A stretch of DNA of 64,000 nucleotides from Panax quinquefolius (Eukaryota; Streptophyta; Magnoliopsida; Apiales; Araliaceae), in NCBI GenBank assembly GCA_020205615.1, contig CM035163.1, positions 45,787,652 to 45,851,651 on the forward strand, read 5' to 3'. Position 1 is the first letter of the stretch. Every line of letters begins with the position of its first letter. The position numbers were made by a program, and so were the translations under genes. This document shows, piece by piece, positions 11,331 to 23,575 of this stretch. Under the pieces are notes generated by a model. That model had not been told where the DNA came from, did not search any database, and worked only from the letters and a program-made list of their open reading frames with translations.

Positions 11331-13439
11331 TTATGGTCTCAAAGAAAAGAAATTGGCTCAGTGCGCCACTTTCAAAGGATTGTCACCTCCTTTGAGTTGA
11401 ATTGGTTGTATGGGAAATACTTTGACAGTCTCATCATCCACTTCGGATATAACTGCTACTGATCCCTTCCATTTGGTAGGACATACATTCCCACCCTTGA
11501 GTTGTACAGTGTAATCATATGCTATTTGTAGGACACCGCTATCAATAAGATTATGAATGAGGTGGCGGAGTGCCCAGCATTCTTCAGTCCTGTGACCGCG
11601 AGAATATGAATGATATTGACACATTTCATCAAGATTGAACCGCCCTGGGCGGGGATTGATGACAGGGAGAAGGAAGGTAATTCTTCCTTCGTTGATCAAC
11701 ATCTGTAATATCTCCTCCATGGATTGGCCCAAATAGGTGAATTCCCTCTGATTGGCAAAATCCCGACGGGCTTTAGCATTTGCTCACTTCAGAACCTTAT
11801 CCTCCATAGCTTCGCTTTCTAAAGGTGGTGAGGAGGCATTCATAACAAAAGGAAGGAGATAGACATGCTCCTGCCTGATTAATTGGCGTGTAACTTGATG
11901 CTGGTGGGTCACCAGTTCTGCCAATTGTTCAATTTGTTTGGAAAGAGCTTTCATCTTTCGTTCCATGGTAAACTAGAATTTTTCATAATCCCATTTGTCA
12001 ACACCGTCTTTGATGGGTTGGGATGATTCGCCATTAGAATTGGAACCTTGTAAAGTGCTCCAACTGATCATGTTGACCTCTTCTTCTTTGTGTTGAGGAA
12101 GAGGGTTATCTTGCACATGAGGTTGATCTGGTTTGGTGACCACGATCTCACCGTTGTCTATTAGATCTTGAATCTTATGTTTCAAGGCCCAACAATCTTG
12201 AGTATCATGTCCAGATGCCCTGGCATGATAAGCACACTTCTCGAGTAGCATTAAAACCCCTCCCATTAGGGTCATTGTTTGGTGGAAGAAGATGTAATTT
12301 TCTTCCGAGCAAATGTAAGAGCAAGAATATTCTCGAGTGAGTCCCTTAAGGGTGTGAACGTTCGAGGTCGCTTTACTTCTCCACTTTTAGGTAATGGAGG
12401 GTTTGAAGGTTGTGCTGGAAAAGGGGAGTAGTTTCTCCTCTGCATAGGCATGCTTGGATTGCCTTTTTGTCCTTGTAGTATCAAGGAAACATCCTCCTTT
12501 TTCTTTTTATGGACCCTCCGGGGGTTGTTTCCATAAGATCCGGACTAGATGTGCTCAGCAACAGCTTTAAGAGTGGCTAGATCTTGAATTTTACCAGACT
12601 TCAATCCCATCTCAGCCATCTCGCCGTGTTTGATAATTTCAAAAAATGGTTTGCCAATACCAGCTAGAACTCTTTCATAGAAAGGAGCTTCTCAGACATC
12701 TATGAAGGTCATGACCATTTCGATTCTCACATGGAAGGAATAATTTGAGCAAAGCGCGCCCACCTTTTGAGCATACTCTCTAAATGACTCATTAGACTTT
12801 TTCTCGACCTTGGTAATTTGGTACCGGCCAGAGCCATCCGAGATTGAAAACTCAGATTGAGTAAGGAAGGCGTGAGCCACTCTTCCCAACTATGGATCTT
12901 AGAGTTGTCTAACTGTATACCATGAACGGGCTTCTCCAAATGATTTTTTTTGAACAAATGACATTTTGAGCTTTTCATTTTCTCACGTAAGACCCAAGTT
13001 CTCCTATGAACACCTTTAAATGTGTATAAGGATCCCTAATCCGTCATATTTCTCAAAATCGTGGGTCTTGAATTTCTCCGGATATCAACACTGTGAAATA
13101 TGCAAAGGTCTCAGATATGAAACACCGCCATGTGTTCCAATCCTTTTGAGAACGCGGATAGTTTCCTCAATTTGAAGGACCTTTTTCCTGATATCACCGG
13201 TGTCTGGATCTCCTTTGAGATAGGTGTTTTCAGGGTCTTTGTTGGTTGTATCCAACTGATGTTCTGGAACTATATTTTTGAACTCCTCCTTGTGTAGAGG
13301 ATTCTGTATGTGTAGGTATCTTCGTACCCTGAGTAGACTAGTGTAATTCTTTTAGTAGGATAGCCAAGTCTGTGATTTGTTTACTCAATCCATCAAATTC
13401 TTCTCGGGAAACAGCATTAGACTGATCAGAAGAAGACAT
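11331..13439 (-). pseudogene. T1 gag
   Basis: Begins with ATG at 13439 (MSSSDQSNAV...), matching the start of T2 gag. The capsid part is spread over shifted frames (12978-12692). Two zinc-knuckle-like C-x2-H-x5-H-x4-C motifs follow: CAYHARASGHDTQDC near 12230 and CQYHSYSRGHRTEEC near 11625. The duplication is shared with T2. Unlike T2, the N-terminal half shows several indels. Confidence 0.8.
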
Positions 13440-14149
13440 GATTAGATGTAGGCCTGTGGCCTTTTTGGACTTTGAATGGGTAACATGCCCAATTTCTTCC
13501 CTACAAAAGACTTACGTAGTTTAGTCTTAGGGTAATATAAATGTTATCATAACATGTCCATTTAGGAATTTTGTCCTGCAAAACCGGTTGTTAATTGATA
13601 ACATGTTATGCATGCACATATATTCTTTATATTTTCCATTACATATGAATGAACATGGAATAGAATTACAAGTAAATGTTTGTATAAGTAATTTAAAATG
13701 GAAAGTATGAAGAGACTTCCTCCGCGTTTGGTTTATCGAGGTCGACTATCTTAGGGTTACTCTCGCGCTTTTTTGCATGAAGGTTCCCAGATCATCGCAA
13801 TCTACTTGACGGAAGTTAATCCGGCCATTCAACCGAGCGAATCTGAAAGTGGTACTTTTCCCGAGCCCCGGGAATCATTCTTCCCACAAGTCCAAAGAAT
13901 CAAACACCGATGGATAGCCTCCTGGTGGAGGGACCACACAACATACATTCACATACAACGTGTCTCACCGCTTATGCAAAATGATGACATGTGCGGAAGC
14001 ACTAATATCACGAGATAGATATTTAGCAAAGTCAAAGAATTAAGATGCATTCGTACACATTTCATCATAAATGTAAATGCAACATTCACACACAAGCATA
14101 TAATAATTTTGAAAAGCTTGTAATGGCGGCTTTAAGCCCTCTTATTGAA
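13440..14149 (-). other. T1 leader (5' untranslated region)
   Basis: About 0.7 kb between the PBS and gag with no conserved ORF. It aligns with 22851-23575 of T2. The classical Ogre extra ORF upstream of gag is absent. Confidence 0.7.
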
Positions 14150-14169
14150 TCCCCAAAGCAGAGTCGCCA
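14150..14169 (-). other. T1 primer-binding site (tRNA-Arg type)
   Basis: On the minus strand TGGCGACTCTGCTTTGGGGA follows the LTR end by about two bases. It matches the T2 PBS (TGGCGACTCTGCTGGGGA) except for a small change, and fits the 3' end of a plant tRNA-Arg as described for Ogre/Tat elements. Confidence 0.75.
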
Positions 14170-14171
14170 CC

Positions 14172-15248
14172 GTCGACGCCGGGATTTTTTAGTGTCCTTT
14201 TCGTTACTTGTTCTTTTTTGTGTTCTCATGTTAATGTGAGATTTGTTTGAAAAAACAAGTGAAAAGGTCCCATATGTATAATGTCGACGATTGACTTTAA
14301 GAGTCGCCAGCTTGGTGTATTTAATCGTTGCACTAACGCAAATCGAAAAAGGTTTGCACATCGACCCAAAGTTTTGACACTCGCTAGACGGGTTCTGTGA
14401 AACCGAGATTCATTTTGGGTCCGGGGGCTTGATTATGCGGAGGGAAGGTGTTAGGCACCCCTCGACATCCGTGTTACCACTTGTGACCGCCACTTTTCAA
14501 AGAAATTGTTATATGAATGTGTGTGTGTGTGTGTGTGATCAATGTGCAATTATTTAAAAGTAGTGTGAGGCCTCGTCAAGCACTTATATACACAAGGTTT
14601 GAATTTTATTGAAAAATTCAGCTTTTAACCAAGATATATCAATGAAGTTTTGTAAAAGAGGTTTTTCAAACTCTCATGCTCAATAGAAAATTGAGACCTT
14701 TTCATACTTCCATTTTATTATTAAATGTTCGGTTTGTTTGCTTTTATTTTCTAGATGCGAAGCATTCTCGAGAAAATAATATATAAAGCAGTTAAACTCC
14801 TCATGGGCATGACAACCATCCAAGGAAATTCAAACACATCAAAATAATGTACAAAGTCACATACAACTAAAAATGTCCATCATGGGAACCGAATCTAGAT
14901 TCAAGAAATCAACTCGTGATCACATGATTCCTAGGCTCACATGATATCGCAATTTGTATGGAAAGTAGTAAGTAGTTATATATATAAAAGTAGAATATAT
15001 ATATATATGATATGATCAACCACCACCAAAGCAACTCCATGGGGGATCAAAAATGTAAATATATAAAAGCTATAAATATATATATATATATATATATATG
15101 ATCAACCACCACGAAGTAAACTCTGTGTGGGACGAAATGTAAATAAAGTCAGAAAAGCGATCAACTCGCCACTAAGTAAACTCCAGTGTGAAAGAAATAT
15201 AAATAAAGTTGTAAAAGACCACGAAGTAAACTCCAGTAAGACAGAATG

Positions 15249-15304
<56 letters not shown>

Positions 15305-15348
15305 AAGAAACGCACTGTGTGAATCCAAGCTCATCGGATATGTCCGAT

Positions 15349-15382
<34 letters not shown>

Positions 15383-15437
15383 AGCAATTAAACGCACCTG
15401 ATATAAAATCTGTGCTCATCGATGTAGTCCGACTACG

Positions 15438-15508
<71 letters not shown>

Positions 15509-17041
15509 AATTAAACGCCTCCAGCATCAAGTTCAGGCTCAATCGAGGCATAACTCGATAATGTTAATCCATATATGAAATATATACATATATATAAGTA
15601 TATATATACAAACAGAAATGAAAACCACGGACCGAAGTCTGGGCAAACACACTCACACGACTCTCAACATGTACAACAATGTGTGCTAATATGAGAAGAA
15701 GGCTTTATAGAATATGAGAAGGCTTATAGTGGGCTGCCAAAGTAGACTTCTATGACTGTAAATGGATAAACACTCAGCTCCCGCCGGATAAAAGATATCT
15801 ATATGTGAGCTAACTAGTGTTTAGAAGTGAGGAAACACTCAAAAGATGTGTATGCAGAGTAAAATGGACAGGGCTTCCTCGCCTTTTTCCCTCCCTCTTC
15901 TTCTCAAATGGTCAATTCAAGGCTTGTATATATAGATTTGATGGTCAGTACACACTTGCAAGGGCCGCAGCTTGTACTGAAGGCTGGTCGGTCGGTGCAT
16001 CCGAGTCTCGCGGGTCCCGTCGTCTCGTAGTACGTGCACTCATCCACTGTAATATCCGTTCAAACTTTCAGAACTTCAATCCGAGCATCCGAACGAGGTA
16101 TATCTGACCTTCTTCGGACCGCTTGTGCCGAGAGTTACGCAATGACATGGATTAGAGGTTGTACGGGAAGAGGGGTCTATGCCCATGGTCTTCAAGCTTC
16201 AAATTCTATCCAAAGTACTGCCACGCGTAATAGTCACTCGGGATTGTCAATCCTCGACTCTTGTGGGACATTATTGGATGTATGTATGTATGAAGTGTTA
16301 AGACGACGTGCCATTGTCGAAGGAACAAGATGACGTTTGACTCCTTGCCGGGGTTATCGTCGGTTTGAGTTGAAAGTAGATGTTGCTTCGTGGTTACAAA
16401 TGATATTGACTACTTGTTGGTATGCCGCGATATTATCTTGTTGTTATGGTAAGATGACGCCAGACTCCTCACCGGGGTTATCGCCGGGTTTTAGCGAAAA
16501 GCGACGCTGCTCGTCGGGTTACAAATGAGATTGACCGCCGCTTGTTTGTATGTATAACCGCATCCGTGGATGTTCTTGTCTCGCCGCTGTCAACTCCGGT
16601 CCGAGGTGTGTGTGCCCTGGACAGGATGTCCGAGGTTGAAGTTTATCGCATTTGTTTGAAACAAGCATTTTTGGGTTATATCGCCAAATCGCAATGGCAT
16701 CTCTTGGGGCTATCACCAAGGATGGGGTTGCTATTCCCAGTGTTTCTCTGGGACTGGAACTAAGCGTTGCGGTGTTATTGTCGAGACAGAACTGTTCTCT
16801 CCGGTGTTGTTGCCAGTCTTTTGATCTGCATATCTCGGGGTTATATCCGAGATTGGAAATGACATTCCCGGTGTGTGTTCCGGGTTTGAGATGATGTTCT
16901 CGGGTTGTGTTTCGGGTTGGAACTAAACTTCCAGTAGTATCCGGAATGGATGTAAGCAGTCTTTCAGGTATATCTCCAAAAGACGGATCTACCCTCCTGC
17001 CATGTTAGTAATAGAAGTGCAGAAAATTTCGAGTGTCTACA
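14172..17041 (-). repeat. 5' LTR of T1
   Basis: Starts on the minus strand at 17041 (TGTAGACAC) and ends next to the PBS near 14172 (GTCGAC). It is about 2.87 kb. The part 15548-17041 is duplicated at 1-1477. It holds a TATA-like tatatata at 15927-15934, diverged tandem units of about 60-70 bp with GATCAACCACCACGAAGTAAA (15015-15245), and long TA microsatellites. The target duplication cannot be checked because the left end is outside the window. Confidence 0.9.
15250..15503. repeat. (TA)n microsatellites in T1 LTR
   Basis: Three TA tracts at about 15250-15298, 15355-15381 and 15438-15503, separated by diverged repeat units of the LTR. They generate spurious ORFs with endless Tyr-Ile, which are not genes. 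Confidence 0.95.
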
Positions 17042-18094
17042 CCGGTAAAAGAAGTTGGTCGCGTAAACTAAGTTTATAAGAACGTGAACCCTAAGAAGTA
17101 AAGTAAAGTAAACCAAAGTGTAAGTCAAGGATATGACTAATTGGTATATGTGTTATTTCCTTATGTGCTACATAGGAATTGGAATGAGCAGTTCAGCATA
17201 AACTATAAGTTGTAGCTGTGCGTAAGGCAAGTTTCCTAACTTCATTCATATGTTTAAATGAATGCTAGTTTCTAAACTTCTCAGATGTTGAACTTGAGAA
17301 GTTCTGTCTATGTGCAAATGTGTGATATTTGTACAAGGTGTTAGAATATATAAGGCCGTGTGCCACAATGTGAACACTTCGGTGTTTCTATGATATGAAC
17401 TGTTATGTGATTGAACTGTTCAATATGAGCATGTTATGTTTATACATGAACCGTTATTGTTAAGTTTGCGCTATTGATTCTAGCTAGACAGAATGTGTAT
17501 GAAAGAGAGTAGAGAATGAAAGTATTTCAAAGTGAATGTAACTAATGTTTTAAAATGATAGGAATCTAGATTATTCCTATTATTCAAGCTGCTTCATAAC
17601 TTTTGTTCAGTTATTGAAGTCTTACAAAAATGATTAAATTCTTAAAGTTGTTTGTTCAACTGTTATGACTTGCTGGGCAATTGAATGCTCACACTTGCTT
17701 TAAATAAAAACATTTTCAGCAAACGATGTTAGAAAGAACTTAAGGATCCCGGAAAGATTAAGTTGATCGGTATCCAGAAGAAGTACCATTCATTATATGA
17801 ATGAGCGTGAAGATCAAACGAAGACTTGTAATATAGAATGATAGAATTAAACTATAAAATAGTTTAATGAACGATTACGTATCCTTGGTGGCGGATAAAA
17901 GTCATTTGTACAAGATGTAAAGAATAATGTAATTATCATTATTTGGAATAAAAGAGGTTTTAAGGTTTTAGAACCTAGGATTTGAGGATGTATGTTGTTA
18001 TATTTAGTTATATAATTATGTATGTTTGGAAGAAGATGGGATCGTGACGTACGGAATCCGGATGTAAAAATAAACCGAATTTCGGGGCGTTACA
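17042..18094 (-). repeat. LTR fragment of another element, interrupted by T1
   Basis: No ORF. On the minus strand the block begins at 18094 with TGTAACGCCCCGAAATTCGG, a typical plant Ty3/gypsy LTR start, with a purine-rich AGAGGGAGATCATGTC just upstream. It runs into the end of T1 at 17042, so T1 seems to have inserted into this older LTR; the rest would lie left of the window. Confidence 0.45.
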
Positions 18095-19160
18095 GACATG
18101 ATCTCCCTCTAGCTAATGGAGTACATAGGCAGCCATCTATGGTGCGGTCTAACCATCAAAATAAGTTTCTAATTTGTATTATTTGGAGTTGTGCATTTAA
18201 GAATCGAAATATATAGAATTAAATAAAATATAACTTGACAGTAATTTCGTGTCTTATATTTAATTGGGACATTGTATGGTGAAAGGATTGAATTGTACGG
18301 TAACTATTTACTCAAATGTTTTTTTATGATTAATGTTAAAATCTATATTATTTGGAAAGTCGTTGATCGCTGAGGAGGCTTATCCTTATTCTAGAATAAA
18401 TGTTATTTATTTAAATGAATGAATTAGTTAATTTATTTATTTAAATAAGATTAGAATTGTTCTAATTGATTTATTCATAACCAGTTTAATATGGAGAACC
18501 TAAAGGGTCACACCATAAAAGAAAAAAATATTTATTTAAGAAGTAAATGACATAATCGTAATAATAAGTTAAGTGTATTTAATTTAATCTATGGTGATAA
18601 AACAAATTAAATAACTTAATATTTATTATTTAATTAATTATTCCTAATAAGATTAAGAAGCTTAATTAATTAAAGGAGTTTAATTAATTAAAATAAAACC
18701 TTATTCTTAAATATTTTAGGAGGGTTCCTTACATCTATAAATAAGAGGAGTCTTATTATGAGTAAGGGTTACACACATGTTAATGACAATTCCAAGAGTT
18801 GGGAGAGTACATAATATTCTATAGAGATAAAATTAGGGTTTTGTCAAACACCCATCTTCTTGAATATTTGTTCTTCTTTGGTGGATCACCTCTAGAGGCC
18901 AAACACTTGGGTGGCTAACGTTGATCAAAGGAAGGAATTAAACCCGGTGGATTCAAGTTGAACGTGAAAAAGAATTAGATGTGAATTCGTACCTGAGGAA
19001 GCTAGTTTCTACAAGGGTATGAATCTAATCTCCTTATCTTTTCATCTAATTAATAATTGTGCATGAAGGATGATCCAGGTATATGGTTTGTAAATTTTTT
19101 ATCATGCTTCCGCTACTTTAATGCAATTTGATTGTGTACATGGATCTTACAAACCTAATA
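18095..19160 (+). repeat. AT-rich debris ending in a copia-like LTR end
   Basis: No gene. The last part looks like a plus-strand LTR: a TATA-like ctataaataag near 18735 and an end near AACCTAATA at 19160 directly before a PBS. A possible LTR start is TGTTAAAATCTATATT near 18334, but no second LTR is present to confirm it. Confidence 0.35.
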
Positions 19161-19174
19161 GTGGTATTAGAGTC
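19161..19174 (+). other. Decayed tRNA-Met primer-binding site
   Basis: GTGGTATTAGAGTC resembles the plant retrotransposon PBS TGGTATCAGAGC for initiator tRNA-Met with a C-to-T change. It supports an LTR end just before it. Confidence 0.45.
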
Positions 19175-20322
19175 AAACATTTATGAAAGTTATTAATTAT
19201 TAAGATTCAATATATATGTTGATATGTGTTTTGAAGAATTTTTTTGGGCATAATTATTGGCAAAGAATCAGGTTTTTGAGAAAAAACTGCATAATTCGCG
19301 AACTAGAAAAGTAACAGAATGGCTGCCACACAATACTTGCCTTGAAGTTTCAAAAATAGAGACCCTACCGCTACAACAATGTTCTAGTATAAAAGAGGCT
19401 CTGCAGCGCCAGATCCAATTTTTTGAAAAATGGGTGACTAGACGCGGCAGCGCCAGATGCTAGTTATTTAAAGGCGCTGCAATGCCGGTACCCAGAATTA
19501 AATATTTTTTTTTATTATATATATGTATATATATATTTGATTTCTATTTAAGATAAAAAGTTTATTTTAAATTGAAATTGGATTCTATATTTTTGAGTAA
19601 TTCTAAATTTAAATAAAGTGGTTTATTTTTATTTGGAATTAGATTAAAATAAAGATGTTTATTTTAATTAGAATTTAATTTTATGCTAATTAGAGTTGGA
19701 ATTAGATTCCATGATAACTAATTGGAGTTGAAATTGGATTCCATGTTTCCTAGAATAAAAGAGTTTATTCATATACTAATAAGATTCCATGTTTCCTAGA
19801 ATTAAAGTTGTTTAATTTAGATAAGGAATATGATTCAACATATTTTATTTTTTTTCAAACAATTTTAAGTTAAAATAAAGGAGTTTATTTTGAAATTTGA
19901 AATTGGATTCCTTGTTAATTAAAATAAAGAAGTTTGTTTTAATTTAGAATTTGATTAAAAATAAAGTAGTTTATTTTTATTCAAAATTGTACAAAATAAA
20001 ATAAAGAAGTTTATTATGATTTTGATTAAAATAAAGCAGTTTATTTTGTTTCAAAATTGGATTTTATGCTAATTAAAATTGCCCATTAAATTGATATCAA
20101 TGTATATATTAAATATTTTATTTATTGATGCATATGGTGATATGTATGATAATAAATAGGGTTTATTATGGACTATTGACCAATGTGATTGGATTTTTTG
20201 TTGTTGGATGCATGAATGTATGAGTTTTATAAAATGGGGTTTGCGTACCTCTTCTTCTCTAATTTTTCTTGATGTAATTTCTATCGCCCTCTTATGTACT
20301 TCCCCTTAACTGTTGATCAAGG
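19175..20322. repeat. AT-rich non-coding region with diverged repeats
   Basis: From about 19560 to 20070 the phrase AATAAAG(A/T)(A/G)GTTTATTTT alternates with AAATTGGATTCCATG many times, a decayed tandem array with a unit of roughly 50-70 bp. At 19400-19480 the word GGCGCTGCA and its relatives recur. No protein homology is seen; the 68-codon frame at 19257 is not conserved. Confidence 0.5.
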
Positions 20323-20389
20323 TGTAGACACTCGAAATTTTCTGCCTACCTGTTACTAACATTGCAGGAAGTGCAGAATCTGCTTTCAA

Positions 20390-20880
20390 AGATAACCCTG
20401 AAAGACAGCTCAACTTAATCCCGAAAATACCACCGGAAGTTCAGTTTCAACCCCGAAAAATACACCGGGAGTATCATTTCCCACCTCGGAGATAACCCTG
20501 GGGAAAGTAGTGCAGATACCAGAAATTCCACCGGAGAAGGCCGATTCATCTTGGAGATAACCCCGAGATGTTCAGTCTTAGTCCCGAAAACAAAACCGGG
20601 AAAGACAATACCAACCTTGGAGATAACCCCAAGGAGTCCAGTTGCAATTCCGGAGATAACCCCGGAGATGCTCGTTTCAACCCATACAGTCAGCTTCAAC
20701 CTCGGGACTCACACGGAGGCACTCAACTCCCAAACTCGGAGATAACCCCAAGATGACAGGCACACCTCAGAGACAACCCTAAGGGCATTCAGCACTTGCA
20801 GCAGCCCAATCTCAGAAATAACCCTGAGCAACGTCTGCTTTATCGGCCAAAACCGTAGATAACCCTGGTGAAGGGCAATA
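20390..20880 (+). repeat. GAGATAACCCCG repeat cluster in T2 U3
   Basis: About ten copies of a near-palindromic core (CTCGGAGATAACCCCGAG and variants) occur at intervals of 30-90 bp. The same core, reversed, is repeated in the T1 LTR. It lies upstream of the TATA box and could be a set of regulatory sites. Confidence 0.6.
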
Positions 20881-21292
20881 TCGTCAAATTTCCACCTCAA
20901 ACCCACATGGTGTCGTCTCAACAAACAAAAGTCAACATATATTCTACACAAAAATGTCCCATAAGAACCAAAGAGTTACAATCCCAAGTGACTACTACGC
21001 AAGGTAGAACACCGGATAGAATTTGAAGCTTGAAGACATAGGACATGGTTCCATCTTTCTAACTTCGTACAACCTCTAATCCTATGTCATTACGTAGCTC
21101 TCGACAACGACAGTCCGAAATAGGTCTTATACACCTCAATCAGATGCTCGGATTGAAGTTCTGCAAGTTTGAGCGGACATCACGTTGCACGCGTGCACGT
21201 ACTTCGAGATGGCAGGACCTGCGGAGACCAGGGCACCCCGGGCAGTCGCAGGTGCATTTACGGCTTCCACAGGTACACCTGCGGATCCCCCT

Positions 21293-21304
21293 CTATAAAT
21301 AGAG
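21293..21304 (+). promoter_or_regulatory. TATA box of T2 LTR
   Basis: CTATAAATAGAG is a strong plant TATA box placed about 970 bp into the LTR. Transcription would start some 30 bp downstream, giving the U3/R boundary. Confidence 0.65.
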
Positions 21305-21744
21305 GGCTTGGGGTGGCCATATTCAAGAGAAAAAAAGGCGAGGAAGCCCTGTCCAATTTGCTCTATACATACCCTATATTGAGTGCTTTCTCATTTTAAA
21401 CACTTGTGAGCTCACATATAGCTATATTTTTACCGGCGGGAGCCGAGTGTTCATCCACTTAAAGCTATAGAAGTCTTCTTTGGCAGTCCACTGTAAGCCT
21501 TCTTACACACATTAGAGTGTTCATCCACTTAAAGCTATAGAAGTCTCCTTTCTCTTCATCTTTGCACACACTCTTCTTCACATTGAGAGTCGTATTGTGT
21601 GTGTATGCCCAAACTTCGGTTCGTGGTTTTCATTTTTGTTTATATATATATATATATGTGGACTAACATTATCGAGTTATGCCTCGATTGAGCATGGACT
21701 CACGTCCGGAGCATTTATTTACTTATATATATATATATTTACAT

Positions 21745-22027
21745 TTCTGTCAAGCCTAGAGTTTACTTCGTGGCCTTTTACTGCTTTATTTATATTCCGT
21801 CCAGCCTAGAGTTTACTTCGTGGCGGTTGATCGTTTTTACTACTTTATTTACATTTAGTCCTGCCTGGAGTTTACTTCGTGGCGGTTGATCGCATTTATT
21901 GCTTTATTTACATTTCTGATCCCCTATGGAGGTGCTTCGTGGTGGTTGATCATGTCTCTATATATATTTACCACTTTATATTTACATTTCTGATCCCCCG
22001 TGGAGGTGTTTCATGGTGGTTGATCAT

Positions 22028-22070
<43 letters not shown>

Positions 22071-22080
22071 CAGCTTTTAT
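21745..22080 (+). repeat. Tandem units and (TA)n in T2 LTR
   Basis: Four to five imperfect units of about 65-85 bp share GAGTTTACTTCGTGG..GTTGATC followed by TTTATTTACATTT. They end in a TA tract at 22030-22067. Reversed, the same units occur in T1. Confidence 0.75.
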
Positions 22081-22832
22081 ATATATAATTGCTTACTGCT
22101 TTTCATATAAACTACGGCATCATGTGAGCCTAAGAATCATGTGATCACAGATTCGCCTCATCGAATATAGATTCTGGTTCTCGTGATGGATATTTTCAAC
22201 ATGTATGCGACTTTGTAAATTATTCACGGTGTTTAAATTTCCTTAGATGGCTTTCATGCCCATGAGGAGTTCTAAGATCGCTATATATTATTTTCTCGAA
22301 GATGCTTAGCATCTCGAAAATAAAAGCAACCAAGCCAAACATTTAATAATAAAATGGAAGTGTCAAAGGCCTCAATTACTATTGAGCATAGGGTTTGAAA
22401 AACCTCTTTTACAAAACCTCATTGCTATATCTTGTTTAAAACTGAATTTTTGTATAAATTCAAACCCTGTGTATATTGGTGCGAACGAGACATATAATAG
22501 TTTCTTGAAAAGTGGCGGTCACCGTGGTAGCACGAATGTTGGGGGGTACCTAACACCTTCCCTCCGCATAATCAAGCCCCCGAACCCAAAATGAATCTCG
22601 GTTTGACTGACCCGTTTAGCAGTGTCACATCACTGGGTCAATGTGCAAACCTTTTCTCGGTTGCGTTGGTGCAACCATTTAAAAACACCAACTGGTGACT
22701 CTTACAGTCAAATCGTCGACATATACATGTCAGACCTTTTTCACTTATTTTTTCAAACAAATCTCACATAACATGAGAACACCAAAGAACAAGAATAGAA
22801 AAGGGACAAATAAAAATCCCAACGTCGACAGG

Positions 22833-22850
22833 TGGCGACTCTGCTGGGGA
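22833..22850 (+). other. T2 primer-binding site (tRNA-Arg type)
   Basis: TGGCGACTCTGCTGGGGA starts two bases after the LTR end. It is complementary to the 3' end plus CCA of a plant tRNA-Arg, the primer reported for Ogre-type Tat elements. Confidence 0.8.
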
Positions 22851-23575
22851 CACCAGTAAGAGGGCTTAAGTCGCTACTACAAGCTTTTCAAAACTGTTAT
22901 ATGTTTATGTGAATGTTGCATTTACTTTATTGATGAATGTGTACGAATGCATTTTACTTACTACACTGCTACTTATCTATCTGTGATATTAGTGCTTCAC
23001 ACATGTCATCATTTTCATAAACGGTGAGACACGTTGTATGTGAATATATGTTGTGTGGTTCCTCCACCAGGAGGCTATCCTGTCAATGTTTGATTACTGG
23101 ACTTATAGGGAGACTAATTCCAACGAGGCTCAGAAAAGGCACCACCTAGATTCGCTCCATTTGAAAGATCGGATTAATTTCCCGTCGAGTAGATTGCTAT
23201 AATCTGGGAACCTTCATGCCAAAAAGCCGCGAGAGTAGCCTAAGATAGGTCAGCCCTTGATAAACCAAACGCAGAGAAAAGTCTCTTCATGCTTTCCATT
23301 TTTTATTACTTGTAAAGACAATTACTTGTAATTTTATTCCATGTTCATCTCTATGTAAAGGAAAATATGAAGAATATTTGCACATGCATATTAAGACTTG
23401 ACATGCTATCAAATGACACCCGTTTTGCAGGATAATATTCCTAAAATGGACACATTATGACAACATATAAACATTTATACATTCCCTAAGACTAAACTAT
23501 ATAAGTTTTTGTAGGGAAATAATTGGGCCTGTTACCCGCTCAAAATCCAAAAAGGCCACGAGCCTACAGCCAATC
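22851..23575 (+). other. T2 leader (5' untranslated region)
   Basis: No conserved ORF. The sequence aligns with the T1 leader in reverse orientation. It ends at the ATG of gag at 23576. Confidence 0.7.

Larger units (their letters stand above)
20323..22830 (+). repeat. 5' LTR of Tat element T2
   Basis: Starts TGTAGACACTCGAAATTTTC and ends AACGTCGACA, two bases before the PBS; 2508 bp. Its ends and inner motifs match the T1 LTR in opposite orientation, so T1 and T2 are one family. The 3' partner lies beyond the B2/D insertions and is not in the window, so its target duplication is unknown. Confidence 0.9.

Noticed and set aside
13440..14149. Ogre-type extra ORF upstream of gag
   Set aside because: Neither T1 nor T2 has a conserved frame between PBS and gag; the leader is only about 0.7 kb.
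15102..15551. Long ORFs of alternating Tyr-Ile on both strands
   Set aside because: They are translations of (TA)n microsatellites in the T1 LTR.
19257..19463. Possible host exon (68 codons)
   Set aside because: No homology, no splice context and surrounded by decayed repeat sequence.
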